A stretch of 64,000 bases of DNA from JAEUMD01 sp036768475 (GTDB lineage Bacteria > Pseudomonadota > Alphaproteobacteria > Rhizobiales > Hyphomicrobiaceae), in assembly GCA_036768475.1 (NCBI GenBank), contig DAIPMW010000003.1, forward strand, positions 186,001-250,000, read 5' to 3'. Each line of letters opens with the position of its first letter. Position 1 is the stretch's first letter. The notes under the pieces were generated by a model, which was given only the letters and a program-made list of their open reading frames with translations, had not been told where the DNA came from and ran no database searches. Of this stretch, positions 6,657 to 16,557 are shown in pieces. The translations under genes were made by a program, and so were the position numbers.

Positions 6657-9161
6657 ATGGCTGGTCTCATCTTGTTCGTTTTGTTTGTTGCCGTGGCGCT
6701 TGCACTGGCGATGCATCGTGCGCCCTTGTGGCTTTGGGCAGCGGCCGGTGCCGCGTTCCTCGTGATTGCACAATCTGGACTTATCGGCGTCCAATACGAC
6801 ACGACTGCCCCCGGCTTTTTCGGCCTACTCGCCTGGGTTCCCGTTGTCGTCCTGGGCATCCTGTCGGTGCCCTCCATCAGGCGGTCGCTGGTGGTCGAGC
6901 CGGCCTTTCGCATGGTCAAAGGCATCCTGCCCAAGGTTTCGGAAACGGAGCAGCAGGCGCTCGATGCCGGCACCGTCGGCTTCGATGCAGAGCTATTCTC
7001 GGGCCAGCCCGACTGGAACAAGCTTCGAGCCATTCCGGCCATCCATCTGACGGAGGAGGAGCGTGCGTTCCTCGATGGGCCGACCGAGAACCTTTGCGCG
7101 ATGATCGACGATTGGAAGATCCGCTTTCGCGAGAAGGATATTCCACAGGAGATCTGGGACTTCGTAAAGAAGCACGGTTTTCTCGGCATGTTGATTTCGA
7201 AGGCTCATGGTGGCCTTGGCTTTTCTGCGCAGGCGCAGTCGCTGATTATCGGCAAGATCGCGTCGCGATCTCCCGACGTTTCGACCATCGTCATGGTTCC
7301 GAACTCGCTCGGTCCAGGTGAACTCATCGAAAAATACGGAACGGATGAGCAGAAGCACTACTATCTGCCGCGCTTAGCGCGCGGCGAGGAGGTGCCGTGC
7401 TTCTCGCTCACGGGGCCGACGTCGGGTTCTGATGCGGCGACGATGCGCGACATCGGTACCGTGACCAAGGGTGCGCACGAGGGCAAAGATGTGATCGGTA
7501 TCCGCCTGTCGTGGGACAAGCGCTACATCACGCTCGGCCCCAATGCGACGCTCGTGGGTCTCGCATTCCGCCTTTTGGATCCTGAGAACCTGCTCGGCAA
7601 GGGCGAAGATATCGGCATTACGGTGGCGCTCATTCCGGCTGATCACCCCGGCGTCAATATCGGGCGGCGGCATCTGCCATCCGGCGCGGCGTTCCCGAAC
7701 GGGCCAAACTGGGGCAAGGATGTCTTCATTCCGCTGGAGTTCGTGATCGGCGGCGAGAAAATGGCGGGCCAGGGGTGGCGCATGCTCATGGAGTGCCTGT
7801 CGGCCGGGCGCGCTATTTCACTGCCGTCATCGGCAACGGCGGGTGCGAAGGCGATGCTCCGCTTCACGTCGGCCTATGGGCGCATCCGCAAGCAGTTCGG
7901 ACTGCCGATCAGCCACATGGAAGGGATCGAAGAGCCGCTCGTCAGGATGGTCGAGGTAGCCTACGTCAACGAGGCGGCGCGAGCCGTCACTGCGTCGATG
8001 GTCGCGCGTGGTGAAAAACCATCGGTGATCTCAGCGGTGATGAAATACGCGACGACAGAACGCATGCGTCAGGCCGTCAACGATGCGATGGATATCCACG
8101 GCGGGCGGGCAATCTGCGATGGTCCGTCGAACTACCTGCAATCGGCCTATCAGATGGTGCCGGTCGGCATTACGGTAGAAGGTGCCAACATCCTGACGCG
8201 CACCCTGATCACGTTCGCGCAAGGTGCGCTGCGCGCGCATCCCTACCTCTATAAGGAGGTTCAGGCGGCGCAAAATGCCGACAGCCGTGCGGGTCTGAGC
8301 GCGTTCGAGGCGGCGTTCAACGGGCACATTGCGTTCTCGCTTTCGAACGTCGCAGGGGCCTTCTTCCACAACGCGACGGGTGGACTCTTCGGAGAGGTGC
8401 CCGAAAAGGCGTACGGCACCGCAGAATGGTACCGCCAGTTGTGGCGCGCCAGCCGCTCCTTTGCGCTCGTTTCGGACCTGATGGTGGCGCTGCTTGGCGG
8501 CGGCCTCAAGACCAGGCAGCGGCTGACCGGGCGCATGGCGGATGCGCTGGCGGAACTCTACATGCTGGCATGCGTTCTGAAGCGCTACGAGGATGACGGC
8601 AAGCCCGCTGGCGACCGTATGATCGTCGAACTGGCGGCGCGCAATGGCCTGTACCGCTTCCAGCAGGCGCTGGGCGGCGTGATCGACAACTTCCCCGTTG
8701 CGCCCGCGCGCTACCTCATGCGGCTCGTTGTGTTCCCGCTCGGACGGAGGATGAAACCGGCCGGTGACAAGCTCGGTCGCGCCGTAGCCAAGCTCGCACT
8801 GGAGCCGGGCGAAGTTCGCGACCGGCTGACACGCGATATATTCGTCTCGCGCGACGTCGATGATCCGACCGGCCTGCTCGAAGTGACGCTCGAGAAAGTG
8901 ATTGCGTCACAGGCGGCGGAGAGGAAGCTGGAGAAGGCCGTCCGCGAGGGCAAGGTGCGCCGCTATCACGGTATCGACTGGTTCTCGGACGCGGTTGATC
9001 AGGGCATCGTCTCGGAGGTGGAGGCCAACCAGCTGCGCGAGGTCGAGCGCTTGGTGGCCCGCGTCATCGCCGTAGATCATTTCGATCCGGGTGAAGTGAA
9101 ACCCAACGATGCGCGCCTTGGTCACAATTCCGGCGCTGCGGGCTCGAGTGCCGCCGCATGA
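6657..9161 (+). CDS. fadE: Acyl-CoA dehydrogenase FadE (long form with N-terminal membrane segments)
   Basis: FadE-type acyl-CoA dehydrogenase of 834 aa, which performs the first, FAD-dependent step of beta-oxidation. The first ~75 residues form two or three hydrophobic segments (LILFVLFVAVALALAM and further). The dehydrogenase N-, middle and C-domains follow, including CFSLTGPTSGSDAATM (about 247-262), the substrate/FAD-binding loop. The long C-terminal extension is the region called DUF1974 in Escherichia coli FadE, which is of similar length (814 aa). AAGGAGG precedes the ATG. It leads a plus-strand block fadE, fadB/J, thiolase, and the palindrome at 6568-6591 lies in its promoter region. 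Confidence 0.95.
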   Translation: MAGLILFVLFVAVALALAMHRAPLWLWAAAGAAFLVIAQSGLIGVQYDTTAPGFFGLLAWVPVVVLGILSVPSIRRSLVVEPAFRMVKGILPKVSETEQQALDAGTVGFDAELFSGQPDWNKLRAIPAIHLTEEERAFLDGPTENLCAMIDDWKIRFREKDIPQEIWDFVKKHGFLGMLISKAHGGLGFSAQAQSLIIGKIASRSPDVSTIVMVPNSLGPGELIEKYGTDEQKHYYLPRLARGEEVPCFSLTGPTSGSDAATMRDIGTVTKGAHEGKDVIGIRLSWDKRYITLGPNATLVGLAFRLLDPENLLGKGEDIGITVALIPADHPGVNIGRRHLPSGAAFPNGPNWGKDVFIPLEFVIGGEKMAGQGWRMLMECLSAGRAISLPSSATAGAKAMLRFTSAYGRIRKQFGLPISHMEGIEEPLVRMVEVAYVNEAARAVTASMVARGEKPSVISAVMKYATTERMRQAVNDAMDIHGGRAICDGPSNYLQSAYQMVPVGITVEGANILTRTLITFAQGALRAHPYLYKEVQAAQNADSRAGLSAFEAAFNGHIAFSLSNVAGAFFHNATGGLFGEVPEKAYGTAEWYRQLWRASRSFALVSDLMVALLGGGLKTRQRLTGRMADALAELYMLACVLKRYEDDGKPAGDRMIVELAARNGLYRFQQALGGVIDNFPVAPARYLMRLVVFPLGRRMKPAGDKLGRAVAKLALEPGEVRDRLTRDIFVSRDVDDPTGLLEVTLEKVIASQAAERKLEKAVREGKVRRYHGIDWFSDAVDQGIVSEVEANQLREVERLVARVIAVDHFDPGEVKPNDARLGHNSGAAGSSAAA

Positions 9162-9180
9162 GGCGAGAGGAGTATTGTCC

Positions 9181-11193
9181 ATGAAAGAGGCCGAGCTGTT
9201 GAACGATCTCAAGGACTGGCGGCTAAGGCTCGATATGGAGGGCATCGCCTGGGCGACGTTCGACCGCGAGGGCGAGAGCGCCAACGCGCTCGGCAGGCGC
9301 CCGCTCGAGGAACTGATGCGGATCGTTGGGCGCGTGGAAGAGGGCGCGCGCAGCGGTGAAATCGCCGGGCTCGTCATTCAGTCGGGCAAGCCGAAGGGCT
9401 TCATAGTCGGTGCCGATATCCGCGAATTCGAGCAGTTGACGACGGAAGCTGCGGTGGTCGAGGCGGTGACGCCGGTCAATGCGATGCTCGACCGGATCGA
9501 GAAGATGCCGGTGCCGGTCGTTGCGGCGGTCCACGGCGTGTGTGTCGGCGGAGGACTGGAACTGATCCTGGCTTGTCACTATCGGGTCGCGACCAGGGAC
9601 GACACCACACGCGTTGGCTTCCCCGAGGTCAAGCTCGGCATCTTCCCGGGCTTCAACGGAACCGCACGCTCGATCCGGCAGGCGGGGCCGCTGGCTGCCA
9701 TGGAAGCGATGCTGACAGGTCGCATGATCAGCGCTTCCTCTGCAAAGCGCATGGGGCTGATCGATCAGTTGGTCGACAGTCCAGGCACATTGCACTGGGC
9801 CGCCCGCAAGGCGATCCTCTCGAAACGGAAGTCGTCGCCGGCGCCACAGAGCAAGGCGCTTTTGGGCAAATGGCCGGCGCGTGGTCTGGTGGCCCGCAAG
9901 CTGCGCGAGGAAACCGGCAAGAAGGCGCGCGAAGCCCACTATCCCGCACCCTTCCGCCTCATCGATCTGTTCGAGCGTCACGGTGGCAGCTTCGATGCCA
10001 TGAAAGCGCACGAAACACGGATGTTCGCGCCGCTGATGGTGTCCGACACCTCGCGCAACCTGCGTCGGGTGTTCCGTCTTTCGGAGTTGCTGAAGGCACA
10101 GGCCCCCAAGGGTCTCGACTGGAAGCCGATGCGCGTGCATGTGATCGGTGCAGGCACCATGGGTGCTGATATCGCCGGGTGGTGTGTCGTCTCTGGCATG
10201 GAGGTGACGCTGCAGGATCTATCACCCGATGTCATCGCCAAGGGGATCAAGGCACAGGGGCGCCTCTTCTCGAAGAAGTTCAAGACAAAGGCATTGCGCG
10301 ATGCTGCCAGCGCTCGGCTCATTGCCGATCCACAGGGCGACGGGCTGTCTCACGCCGATGTCGTAATCGAGGCGATCATAGAGAAGCTCGATATCAAGCA
10401 ACGACTGTTCAAGGACATCGAGGACAAGGTGAAACCGGACGCGGTGCTGGCCACCAACACCTCGTCGTTGCAGATCGAGGAGATCGCCAGCGAGATGGCG
10501 GACCCCTCGCGGCTCATCGGTATCCATTTCTTCAATCCGGTGGCGCAGATGCCGCTGGTGGAGGTCATCCGCGGCGGCCAGTCGAAGGAGGCGGCTCTCG
10601 ACAAGGGCTGTGCGTTCGTCACGGCCATCGGGAAGTTCCCGCTCGTTGCCAAGAGCGTACCCGGCTTCCTCGTCAACCGGGTGCTTGCGCCCTACATGAT
10701 GTCGGCACTGGTTCGCGTCGACAGGGGCGAGGACATGCAGAAGATCGACGAGGCGGCGCGCGTTTTCGGCATGCCGATGGGGCCTGTCGAGCTGGCAGAC
10801 ACTGTCGGCCTCGACGTTTGCGCGCATGTCGGCAAGATCCTCGGTCTCGGGTCGGAAGGGCAGGGTGGGCGGCTGGAGCGGCTGGTCAACTCGGGGCGCC
10901 TGGGCAAGAAGACGGGTGAAGGCTTCTACGTCTGGAAGGACGGCAAGGCGGAGAAGAAGCTTGGGACCTATGCGGAAGGCGAGCTCGAACGGCTGGGGCG
11001 TGAGCTTGTTCAGCCGCTGATCGAGGAAGCGCAAAAGGCGCTTGACGAAGGTGTCGTTGCCAATGCCGATCTGGTCGATGCGGGTGTGATCTTCGGCACC
11101 GGCTTTGCCCCGTTCCGCGGCGGCCCCCTCCACTACAAAAGCTCGCGCGGCGGGCCTGGCGCGGGCTCGCACGTTGCCGCGGCTGCGGAGTAG
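9181..11193 (+). CDS. fadB: Fatty acid oxidation multifunctional enzyme (enoyl-CoA hydratase / 3-hydroxyacyl-CoA dehydrogenase)
   Basis: Bifunctional beta-oxidation protein of 670 aa, FadB/FadJ type. The N-terminal crotonase half has the oxyanion and catalytic segments CVGGGLELILACHYR (about 120-135) and GFPEVKLGIFPGFNG with the catalytic Glu near 147. The C-terminal half has the NAD-binding motif VHVIGAGTMGADIAGW (about 319-334), HFFNPVAQMPLVEVIRG and VPGFLVNRVLAPYM. The length is somewhat shorter than FadB or FadJ of enterobacteria (about 715-730 aa). The very C-terminus after FGTGFAPFRGGPLHY is a short Ser/Gly/Ala-rich tail. The start at 9181 (MKEAELLND, 19 bases after the fadE stop) is preferred to 9109, which overlaps fadE. 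Confidence 0.93.
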   Translation: MKEAELLNDLKDWRLRLDMEGIAWATFDREGESANALGRRPLEELMRIVGRVEEGARSGEIAGLVIQSGKPKGFIVGADIREFEQLTTEAAVVEAVTPVNAMLDRIEKMPVPVVAAVHGVCVGGGLELILACHYRVATRDDTTRVGFPEVKLGIFPGFNGTARSIRQAGPLAAMEAMLTGRMISASSAKRMGLIDQLVDSPGTLHWAARKAILSKRKSSPAPQSKALLGKWPARGLVARKLREETGKKAREAHYPAPFRLIDLFERHGGSFDAMKAHETRMFAPLMVSDTSRNLRRVFRLSELLKAQAPKGLDWKPMRVHVIGAGTMGADIAGWCVVSGMEVTLQDLSPDVIAKGIKAQGRLFSKKFKTKALRDAASARLIADPQGDGLSHADVVIEAIIEKLDIKQRLFKDIEDKVKPDAVLATNTSSLQIEEIASEMADPSRLIGIHFFNPVAQMPLVEVIRGGQSKEAALDKGCAFVTAIGKFPLVAKSVPGFLVNRVLAPYMMSALVRVDRGEDMQKIDEAARVFGMPMGPVELADTVGLDVCAHVGKILGLGSEGQGGRLERLVNSGRLGKKTGEGFYVWKDGKAEKKLGTYAEGELERLGRELVQPLIEEAQKALDEGVVANADLVDAGVIFGTGFAPFRGGPLHYKSSRGGPGAGSHVAAAAE

Positions 11194-11310
11194 CCGGCCG
11201 CGAAATTCGAACCGGTGCCGCGCGGAGCATCGCGCTGTACCATCCCCGACAAGTTCATTGGTGAACCCCATGCGTGACGGCGTGATCGCGGGTATCCGGA
11301 GAGCAACGAA

Positions 11311-12597
11311 ATGACACAGACATTGCGCCGTGTGGCCGTGCTGGGCGGCACCCGCATTCCTTTCTGTCGATCGAATACGCTTTATGCCGATCTCACCAAT
11401 CTCGAGATGATGACGGCAGCGCTCAACGGTCTCGTCGACCGGTTCGAACTAAAGGGCTCCCACATCGACGAGGTGGTGGGTGGTGCAGTCGTCACGCATT
11501 CCAAGGACTGGAACCTCGCGCGCGAGGCGGTGCTGGGAACCAGCCTTGCCCCATCGACCCCAGGCATCACGCTGATGCAGGCGTGCGGTACCAGCCTGCA
11601 GTCGGCGATGGGCTCGGCAGCGAAGATCGCGACCGGTCAGATCGAATGCGCGATTGCCGCGGGATCCGATACGACGTCGGACCCGCCGATCGTGTTCTCC
11701 AAGAAGTTCGCGCATCGTCTCGCTGCGCTCGGCCAGAAAAAGACGATGATGGACAAGATCAAGGTGTTCAAGGGGCTGTCTCCGGCGGAGCTGGCGCCGT
11801 TGCCGCCGCAGACGTCGGAGCCCCGTACCGGCCTCGGCATGGGTCAGCACTGCGAGCTGATGGCCAAGGAATGGGAGATCGGCCGCGAGGCGCAGGATCA
11901 ACTCGCCTATGAAAGCCACATGAAAGCGACCGAGGCATATCGCTCGGGCTGGATGGATCGTCTGGTGATCCCATGTGCGGGTGTGTTCCGCGACAACAAT
12001 ATCCGCACCGACGTATCGCTCGAAAAGCTGGCCTCACTGAAGACGTCGTTTGACAAGTCGGTCAGGGGCACGCTGACGGCCGGCAACTCGACACCGCTCA
12101 CAGATGGTGCGGCAGCCATCCTGCTGGCGTCGGAGGAATGGGCCGCGGCGCGCGGGTTGCCCGTCAAGGCGTATCTCACCTATGCGCAGACCTCCGCCAA
12201 CGACTTCGTGGCAGGCGAAGGGCTGCTGATGGCGCCTACGATTGCCGTCTCGCGCATGCTTGAGCGCACCAACCTGAAGCTTCAGGACTTCGAATTCTAC
12301 GAAATCCACGAGGCATTTGCCGCGCAGGTCCTGGCAACGCTGAAGGCTTGGGAGGACCCGGAGTATTGCCGAACACGGCTGGGACGTTCCGAGCCGATGG
12401 GTTCGATTGATCGCGCGAAGCTCAACGTGAAGGGTTCCTCGATCGCGTTCGGTCATCCGTTCGCGGCGACGGGCGCGCGCATTGTCGCCAATCTCGCCGA
12501 GCTGCTGGCCGAGCATGGCGGGCGTGGCCTCATTTCGATCTGCACGGCGGGCGGCATGGGTGTTGCCGCGATCATGGAGAGTGCCAAGGCCGCGTGA
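11311..12597 (+). CDS. fadI: Acetyl-CoA acyltransferase (3-ketoacyl-CoA thiolase, FadI-like)
   Basis: Thiolase of 428 aa that cleaves 3-ketoacyl-CoA to acetyl-CoA and a shortened acyl-CoA. The nucleophilic Cys is in LMQACGTSLQSAM (about residue 91), the catalytic His in FYEIHEAFAAQV (about 331), and the second Cys in SICTAGGMGVAA (about 411). The length and the long loop (SKKFAHRLAALGQKKTMMDK) fit the FadI subgroup rather than short PhaA-type biosynthetic thiolases. It follows fadB by 117 bases and completes the beta-oxidation set. Confidence 0.92.
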   Translation: MTQTLRRVAVLGGTRIPFCRSNTLYADLTNLEMMTAALNGLVDRFELKGSHIDEVVGGAVVTHSKDWNLAREAVLGTSLAPSTPGITLMQACGTSLQSAMGSAAKIATGQIECAIAAGSDTTSDPPIVFSKKFAHRLAALGQKKTMMDKIKVFKGLSPAELAPLPPQTSEPRTGLGMGQHCELMAKEWEIGREAQDQLAYESHMKATEAYRSGWMDRLVIPCAGVFRDNNIRTDVSLEKLASLKTSFDKSVRGTLTAGNSTPLTDGAAAILLASEEWAAARGLPVKAYLTYAQTSANDFVAGEGLLMAPTIAVSRMLERTNLKLQDFEFYEIHEAFAAQVLATLKAWEDPEYCRTRLGRSEPMGSIDRAKLNVKGSSIAFGHPFAATGARIVANLAELLAEHGGRGLISICTAGGMGVAAIMESAKAA

Positions 12598-12662
12598 TGC
12601 GGGAAGACACCTCAGCGCATCTGCGTTATCAGTGCCCTGCAAACGAAGGGGCAAGTGGGTTC

Positions 12663-13973
12663 ATGACGAACGCGGCGGACGACAAGCAGCTCAACGCGGC
12701 CAAGGTGCTGATCGGTGAACTGGCACAGAAACTCGATCTCGACGCGTACGTGCGGTTGTGGGATGGCTCGCGCGTGCCGCTGGGGGCGAACGCCAGCGGC
12801 CCGTTCGAAATCATCATCGCCGATCCGGGTGTCATCGCTTCGACATTGCGCAGCCCGGGTCTCGAAACCATCATCCGCCACTACGTCAACAAGCGTATCG
12901 ATTTTGCTGGAGGAACGATCATCGATTTGGGCCGCCAGCTCAATCGCGAGGGGCGCTCGGTCAAGCTCAAAGGTCTCGATGCGTTCAAGCTTGCGGGCAA
13001 GCTGCTGCCATTTCTGTTCGCGCCGGGCGCACCACCGCAGGAAAAGGGCGGGTTTTCTGGTGACGAAATTGGCCGTAGCCGCAAAACCTCCGACAACAAG
13101 GACTACATCCAGTTCCACTACGACCTTTCCAACGACTTCTATGCGCTCTTCCTCGATCCGGAAATGGTCTACTCGTGCGGGTATTTCACCGATTGGGGCA
13201 ATGACATCGCCACGGCGCAGCGCGACAAGCTGGAGATGATCTGCCGCAAGTTGCGATTGAAACCTGGCGACCACATGCTCGATATCGGCTCTGGCTGGGG
13301 TGGGCTCGTCTGCCACGCCGCGCAGAACCACGGCGTTAGTGCGCATGGCATCACGCTGTCTCAGGAGCAGCTCGAGTTTGCGCGCGAGAAAGTCAAGCGA
13401 CTGGGGCTTGAGGACCGCGTCACCTTTGAACTCACCGATTACACGGAGGTCAAGGGATCCTACGACAAGATTGCGTCAATTGGCATGTATGAGCACATCG
13501 GATTGAAGAGCATCCCCGTCTACATGCACAAGGTGCGCACGCTCCTGAAGGATGACGGGCTGTTCCTCAATCACGCCATCGCGCGGCGCGCGCCCAAGCC
13601 GACGCTGCTGACGAAGCGGCTCAGACCCGAGCAGCGCGCCATCGCGAAGTACATCTTTCCTGGCGGCGAACTCGACGACATCGGCCACTCGCTGGTTGCG
13701 ATGGAGCGCGCCGGATTCGAGGTGCAGGATGTCGAGGCCTGGCGCCTGCACTATGCGCGTACCTGCCAGCTCTGGTGTGAGCGGCTCACCGCCGAGAAGG
13801 AAAAGGCCATCGCGTTCGTGGGCGAGGAGAAGTATCGCATCTGGGTGGCTTATCTTGCGGGTGTCTCTCTGGCCTTCTCGCGAGGAACGCTGCGGCTCTT
13901 CCAGACACTGGTCTCCAAAAATGCGAAGCGTCCGCCGGCTTTGCCGCCGACCCGAGCCGACCTTTACCGGTAG
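12663..13973 (+). CDS. cfa: Cyclopropane-fatty-acyl-phospholipid synthase family methyltransferase
   Basis: SAM-dependent methyltransferase of 436 aa that adds a methylene bridge to unsaturated acyl chains of membrane phospholipids. An N-terminal SCP2-like region (DLDAYVRLWDGSRVPLG) is followed by HYDLSNDFYALFLDPEMVYSCGYF, the Cfa hallmark, and the SAM motif LDIGSGWGGLVCHAA (about 206-220). The C-terminus carries YIFPGGELDDIGHSL. The ATG at 12663 is used because the family similarity begins just after it. The extended reading frame from 12594 overlaps the thiolase stop. The gene sits inside the fatty-acid block. The subgroup could also include tuberculostearic-type methyltransferases, but the Cfa call is most economical. 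Confidence 0.9.
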   Translation: MTNAADDKQLNAAKVLIGELAQKLDLDAYVRLWDGSRVPLGANASGPFEIIIADPGVIASTLRSPGLETIIRHYVNKRIDFAGGTIIDLGRQLNREGRSVKLKGLDAFKLAGKLLPFLFAPGAPPQEKGGFSGDEIGRSRKTSDNKDYIQFHYDLSNDFYALFLDPEMVYSCGYFTDWGNDIATAQRDKLEMICRKLRLKPGDHMLDIGSGWGGLVCHAAQNHGVSAHGITLSQEQLEFAREKVKRLGLEDRVTFELTDYTEVKGSYDKIASIGMYEHIGLKSIPVYMHKVRTLLKDDGLFLNHAIARRAPKPTLLTKRLRPEQRAIAKYIFPGGELDDIGHSLVAMERAGFEVQDVEAWRLHYARTCQLWCERLTAEKEKAIAFVGEEKYRIWVAYLAGVSLAFSRGTLRLFQTLVSKNAKRPPALPPTRADLYR

Positions 13974-13992
13974 GAAAGGTGGCGGCTGCCAT

Positions 13993-14436
13993 TTAAGGCT
14001 TTTCGACGGACTTCAGGAATTCCACGCATTTGGAGCGCAATTCCTTCAGGTCGGTCAAGGTGCGTGCCAGGTCCACCTTCTTGCGGTTGAGGTCGGCAAT
14101 GGCAACCTCCACTTTGGAGAGCAGCATTTCAGTCTGAGTGCGCTGCGAGCGGTCGACGTCGTAGAGCGCCAGGTATTCGGCGATATCCTCCAGCGTGAAG
14201 CCGAGGTTCTTGCCGCGCAGGATGATGCTGAGGCGACCACGGTCGCGGCGCGAATAAATGCGGTTGGTTCCTTCGCGGCGAGGCCTGATCAGTCCGCGCG
14301 CCTCGTAGAAGCGGATGGCGCGGGTCGTGATCTGAAACTCATCGGCGAGTTGGCCGATGGTGTATGTGCTCTCGTCGTCCGGCGAACCACTCTGGCGGGC
14401 AATGGCGTCCGGATCGTTATGCCCAATGTGCGTCAT
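13993..14436 (-). CDS. MerR-family transcriptional regulator (LiuR-like)
   Basis: Regulator of 147 aa with a MerR winged HTH (TYTIGQLADEFQITTRAIRF, about residues 24-43, then YEARGLIRPRREGTNRIYSR). A C-terminal coiled-coil dimerisation helix follows (about 105-140). It has no metal- or thiol-sensing Cys cluster; a single Cys lies near the C-terminus. The start ATG overlaps the fadD stop as ATGA, so it is translationally coupled to fadD. MerR regulators of this type next to acyl-CoA genes are known as LiuR or related controllers of branched-chain and fatty-acid catabolism. The palindrome upstream of fadE is its likely target. Confidence 0.87.
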   Translation of the reverse strand: MTHIGHNDPDAIARQSGSPDDESTYTIGQLADEFQITTRAIRFYEARGLIRPRREGTNRIYSRRDRGRLSIILRGKNLGFTLEDIAEYLALYDVDRSQRTQTEMLLSKVEVAIADLNRKKVDLARTLTDLKELRSKCVEFLKSVEKP

Positions 14437-16172
14437 CCGGTTTTTCTCAAGGCAGCTTGCCGGGCGGCCTCCTCCTGTTTGAGCTCTTTCTTGGAAAGCT
14501 TTCCGATCATCGTCTTTGGCAGGCTGTCGCGGAACTCGATGGCCACGGGCATTTCGAATTTGGACAGCGATTTCTCCAGGTGGGCCATTATGTCTTCGGA
14601 CGTGGCCTGTGCACCGGACTTCAGTTTGATGAATGCCTTGGGGGCTTCGCCACGATAATCGTCCTTGATGCCGATGACGGTCACTTCCTCGACGGCGGGA
14701 TGCTCGTAGATCCTTTCTTCGATCTGGCGCGGATAGACGTTATAGCCCGAGCAGATGATGAGATCCTTGATGCGGTCCTCGATGGCGAAGAAGCCGTCCT
14801 CGTCCATGCGGGCGACGTCGCCGGTGCGCAGGAAGCCGTCTGAGGTGAAAACCGCTGCTGTCTCCTCCGGCTTGTTCCAATAGCCCTTCATCACCTGCGG
14901 GCCCTTGATGCAAACCTCGCCTTTTTCGCCGTGCGGGACCTCCTTTTCAGGGTCATTGATATCGCGCAGCGAGATGAAGGTGGCGGGCAGAGGTATGCCG
15001 ATCGATCCGGCTTTCACCTTGCCTTCGATCGGGTTGCACGTGGCAACGGGAGAGGTTTCGGAGAGGCCATAGCCTTCGACCACCTTGCATCCCGTCAACG
15101 CCTCGAACTTCTGCTTGACCTCGATCGGCAGCGCAGCGCCGCCGGAGAGACAGAACTTGAGGGAGGACAGATCATAGGTCTTGATCTTGGGATGGTTCAT
15201 GATGGCGTTATAAAGTGTCGGCACGCCGGGCATGATCGTCGGTCGCGTCTGGTTGATGAGCGTCAAGGCGTCATTGAGCACGAAGCGAGGCATGATGACG
15301 ATCTGGGCAGCCTTGGCGATGCCGAGGTTCATCACCACGGTCATGGCGAAGACGTGAAAGAAGGGCAGCACACCCATGACACGCTCCTGGCCGTCCTTGA
15401 GATCGGGGGCCCAGCTGGCGACCTGGAGCACGTTGATGTAGGCGTTGGCGTGCGTCAGCATAGCGCCCTTGGGCGTGCCCGTGGTGCCACCGGTGTACTG
15501 TAGCACGGCGATGTCGTTTTCCGGAGCGATAGGAACCGGCATCCGGGGGCCGTGATCGGTCAGAACCTGACCCTCGAGCGTGATGCGGTCACGCACCGTA
15601 GAAGCGTTGGGGTGGGCAAGTTCCTTGCTCTTGAAGAGGCGGAACAGAACTGACTTCGTGCCGGGCAAGAGAGACGTGAACGGCGCGACCACGGCGCGAT
15701 GGAGCACTCCCTCCTTCAACAGCGCCTCGACCTTGTCGAACAGCAGCTTCAGGTCCAGCGTAACCATCATCTCGGTTTCGCTGTCTTTGATTTGGAAGGC
15801 CAACTCGTCAACCGTATACAGAGGATTATAGTTGACGACGATGCCCCCCGCTTTAAGGACAGCAAAGTAATAAACAATGAATGTTGGAGAATTTGGCAAG
15901 AATAGCCCGACTTTTGTACCCTTGCGCACGCCGAGCCGCTGCAGTCCGGCCGCAGCGCGTTCAACGAGCTGTCCCAACTCGCCGTAGGTGAGGGTCTTGC
16001 CGAGGAAATTTGTTGCAGTCCGGGTGGCATGGCATGCGACTGCCTGATCGAGCAGGGTGTAAAGGGGGGCTGGTGTAAACGTCTGACGCCACTCGATATT
16101 TTCAGGGTAGCTACGGAGCCACCTTGGATTGGCGTCAGCGCCGGAGGCGGGCTGGACGCTAGCAGCTGTCAT
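14433..16172 (-). CDS. fadD: Long-chain fatty-acid-CoA ligase FadD
   Basis: Adenylate-forming acyl-CoA synthetase of 579 aa that activates fatty acids with ATP and CoA. The ATP-binding loop YTGGTTGTPKGAMLTH (about 225-240), VEGYGLSETSPVATCNP (about 362-378), the RTGDVARMDEDGFFAIEDRIKD hinge region and the catalytic Lys near the C-terminus (LPKTMIGKLSKKEL) are present. The start at 16172 (MTAASVQPAS) has a GGGAGG ribosome site 8 bases upstream. The reading frame upstream of it is unlike the family. It forms a two-gene operon with merR by the ATGA overlap and is convergent with the fadE-cfa block. Confidence 0.95.
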   Translation of the reverse strand: MTAASVQPASGADANPRWLRSYPENIEWRQTFTPAPLYTLLDQAVACHATRTATNFLGKTLTYGELGQLVERAAAGLQRLGVRKGTKVGLFLPNSPTFIVYYFAVLKAGGIVVNYNPLYTVDELAFQIKDSETEMMVTLDLKLLFDKVEALLKEGVLHRAVVAPFTSLLPGTKSVLFRLFKSKELAHPNASTVRDRITLEGQVLTDHGPRMPVPIAPENDIAVLQYTGGTTGTPKGAMLTHANAYINVLQVASWAPDLKDGQERVMGVLPFFHVFAMTVVMNLGIAKAAQIVIMPRFVLNDALTLINQTRPTIMPGVPTLYNAIMNHPKIKTYDLSSLKFCLSGGAALPIEVKQKFEALTGCKVVEGYGLSETSPVATCNPIEGKVKAGSIGIPLPATFISLRDINDPEKEVPHGEKGEVCIKGPQVMKGYWNKPEETAAVFTSDGFLRTGDVARMDEDGFFAIEDRIKDLIICSGYNVYPRQIEERIYEHPAVEEVTVIGIKDDYRGEAPKAFIKLKSGAQATSEDIMAHLEKSLSKFEMPVAIEFRDSLPKTMIGKLSKKELKQEEAARQAALRKTG

Positions 16173-16557
16173 CAAAAGAGCCTCCCATCTAGGGCCTTGC
16201 GCGGGTGGCGCACGCCGAAGTTCATTGTATTTTGTAAGGGGCCGGCTTGTCTTAAGATGGTGATGCAAGGCCGGCCATTTGAGTACTATTGAACACTTTT
16301 TCAAGAGTTTCGGCTAGGACGGGCTGTAGCGTGATGCTGGCGCCAAACAGATCCTGGGATCCGTAGGCACGACCATCGGCCCACGGCACGGAATTTGCTC
16401 GAAAGTCGTTGTTAGATTTGCCGCAAATCCCCATGCTGGACGGGCGCAAGGTTTAAGTATAAGGACGGCCTCAGCTTGTTTGCACGGCAGCTCGTGCATA
16501 GTAGGTAGAAAGTAACAGGGATCCGCGAAGCCCCAGGGGCGCGGATAGGAGAACGAA
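16173..16557. other. Divergent region fadD/ACP gene
   Basis: 385 bases that must hold the fadD promoter (minus) and the ACP-ketosynthase promoter (plus). AT-rich tracts lie around 16215-16300. I see no copy of the fadE palindrome here and no coding region. Confidence 0.5.
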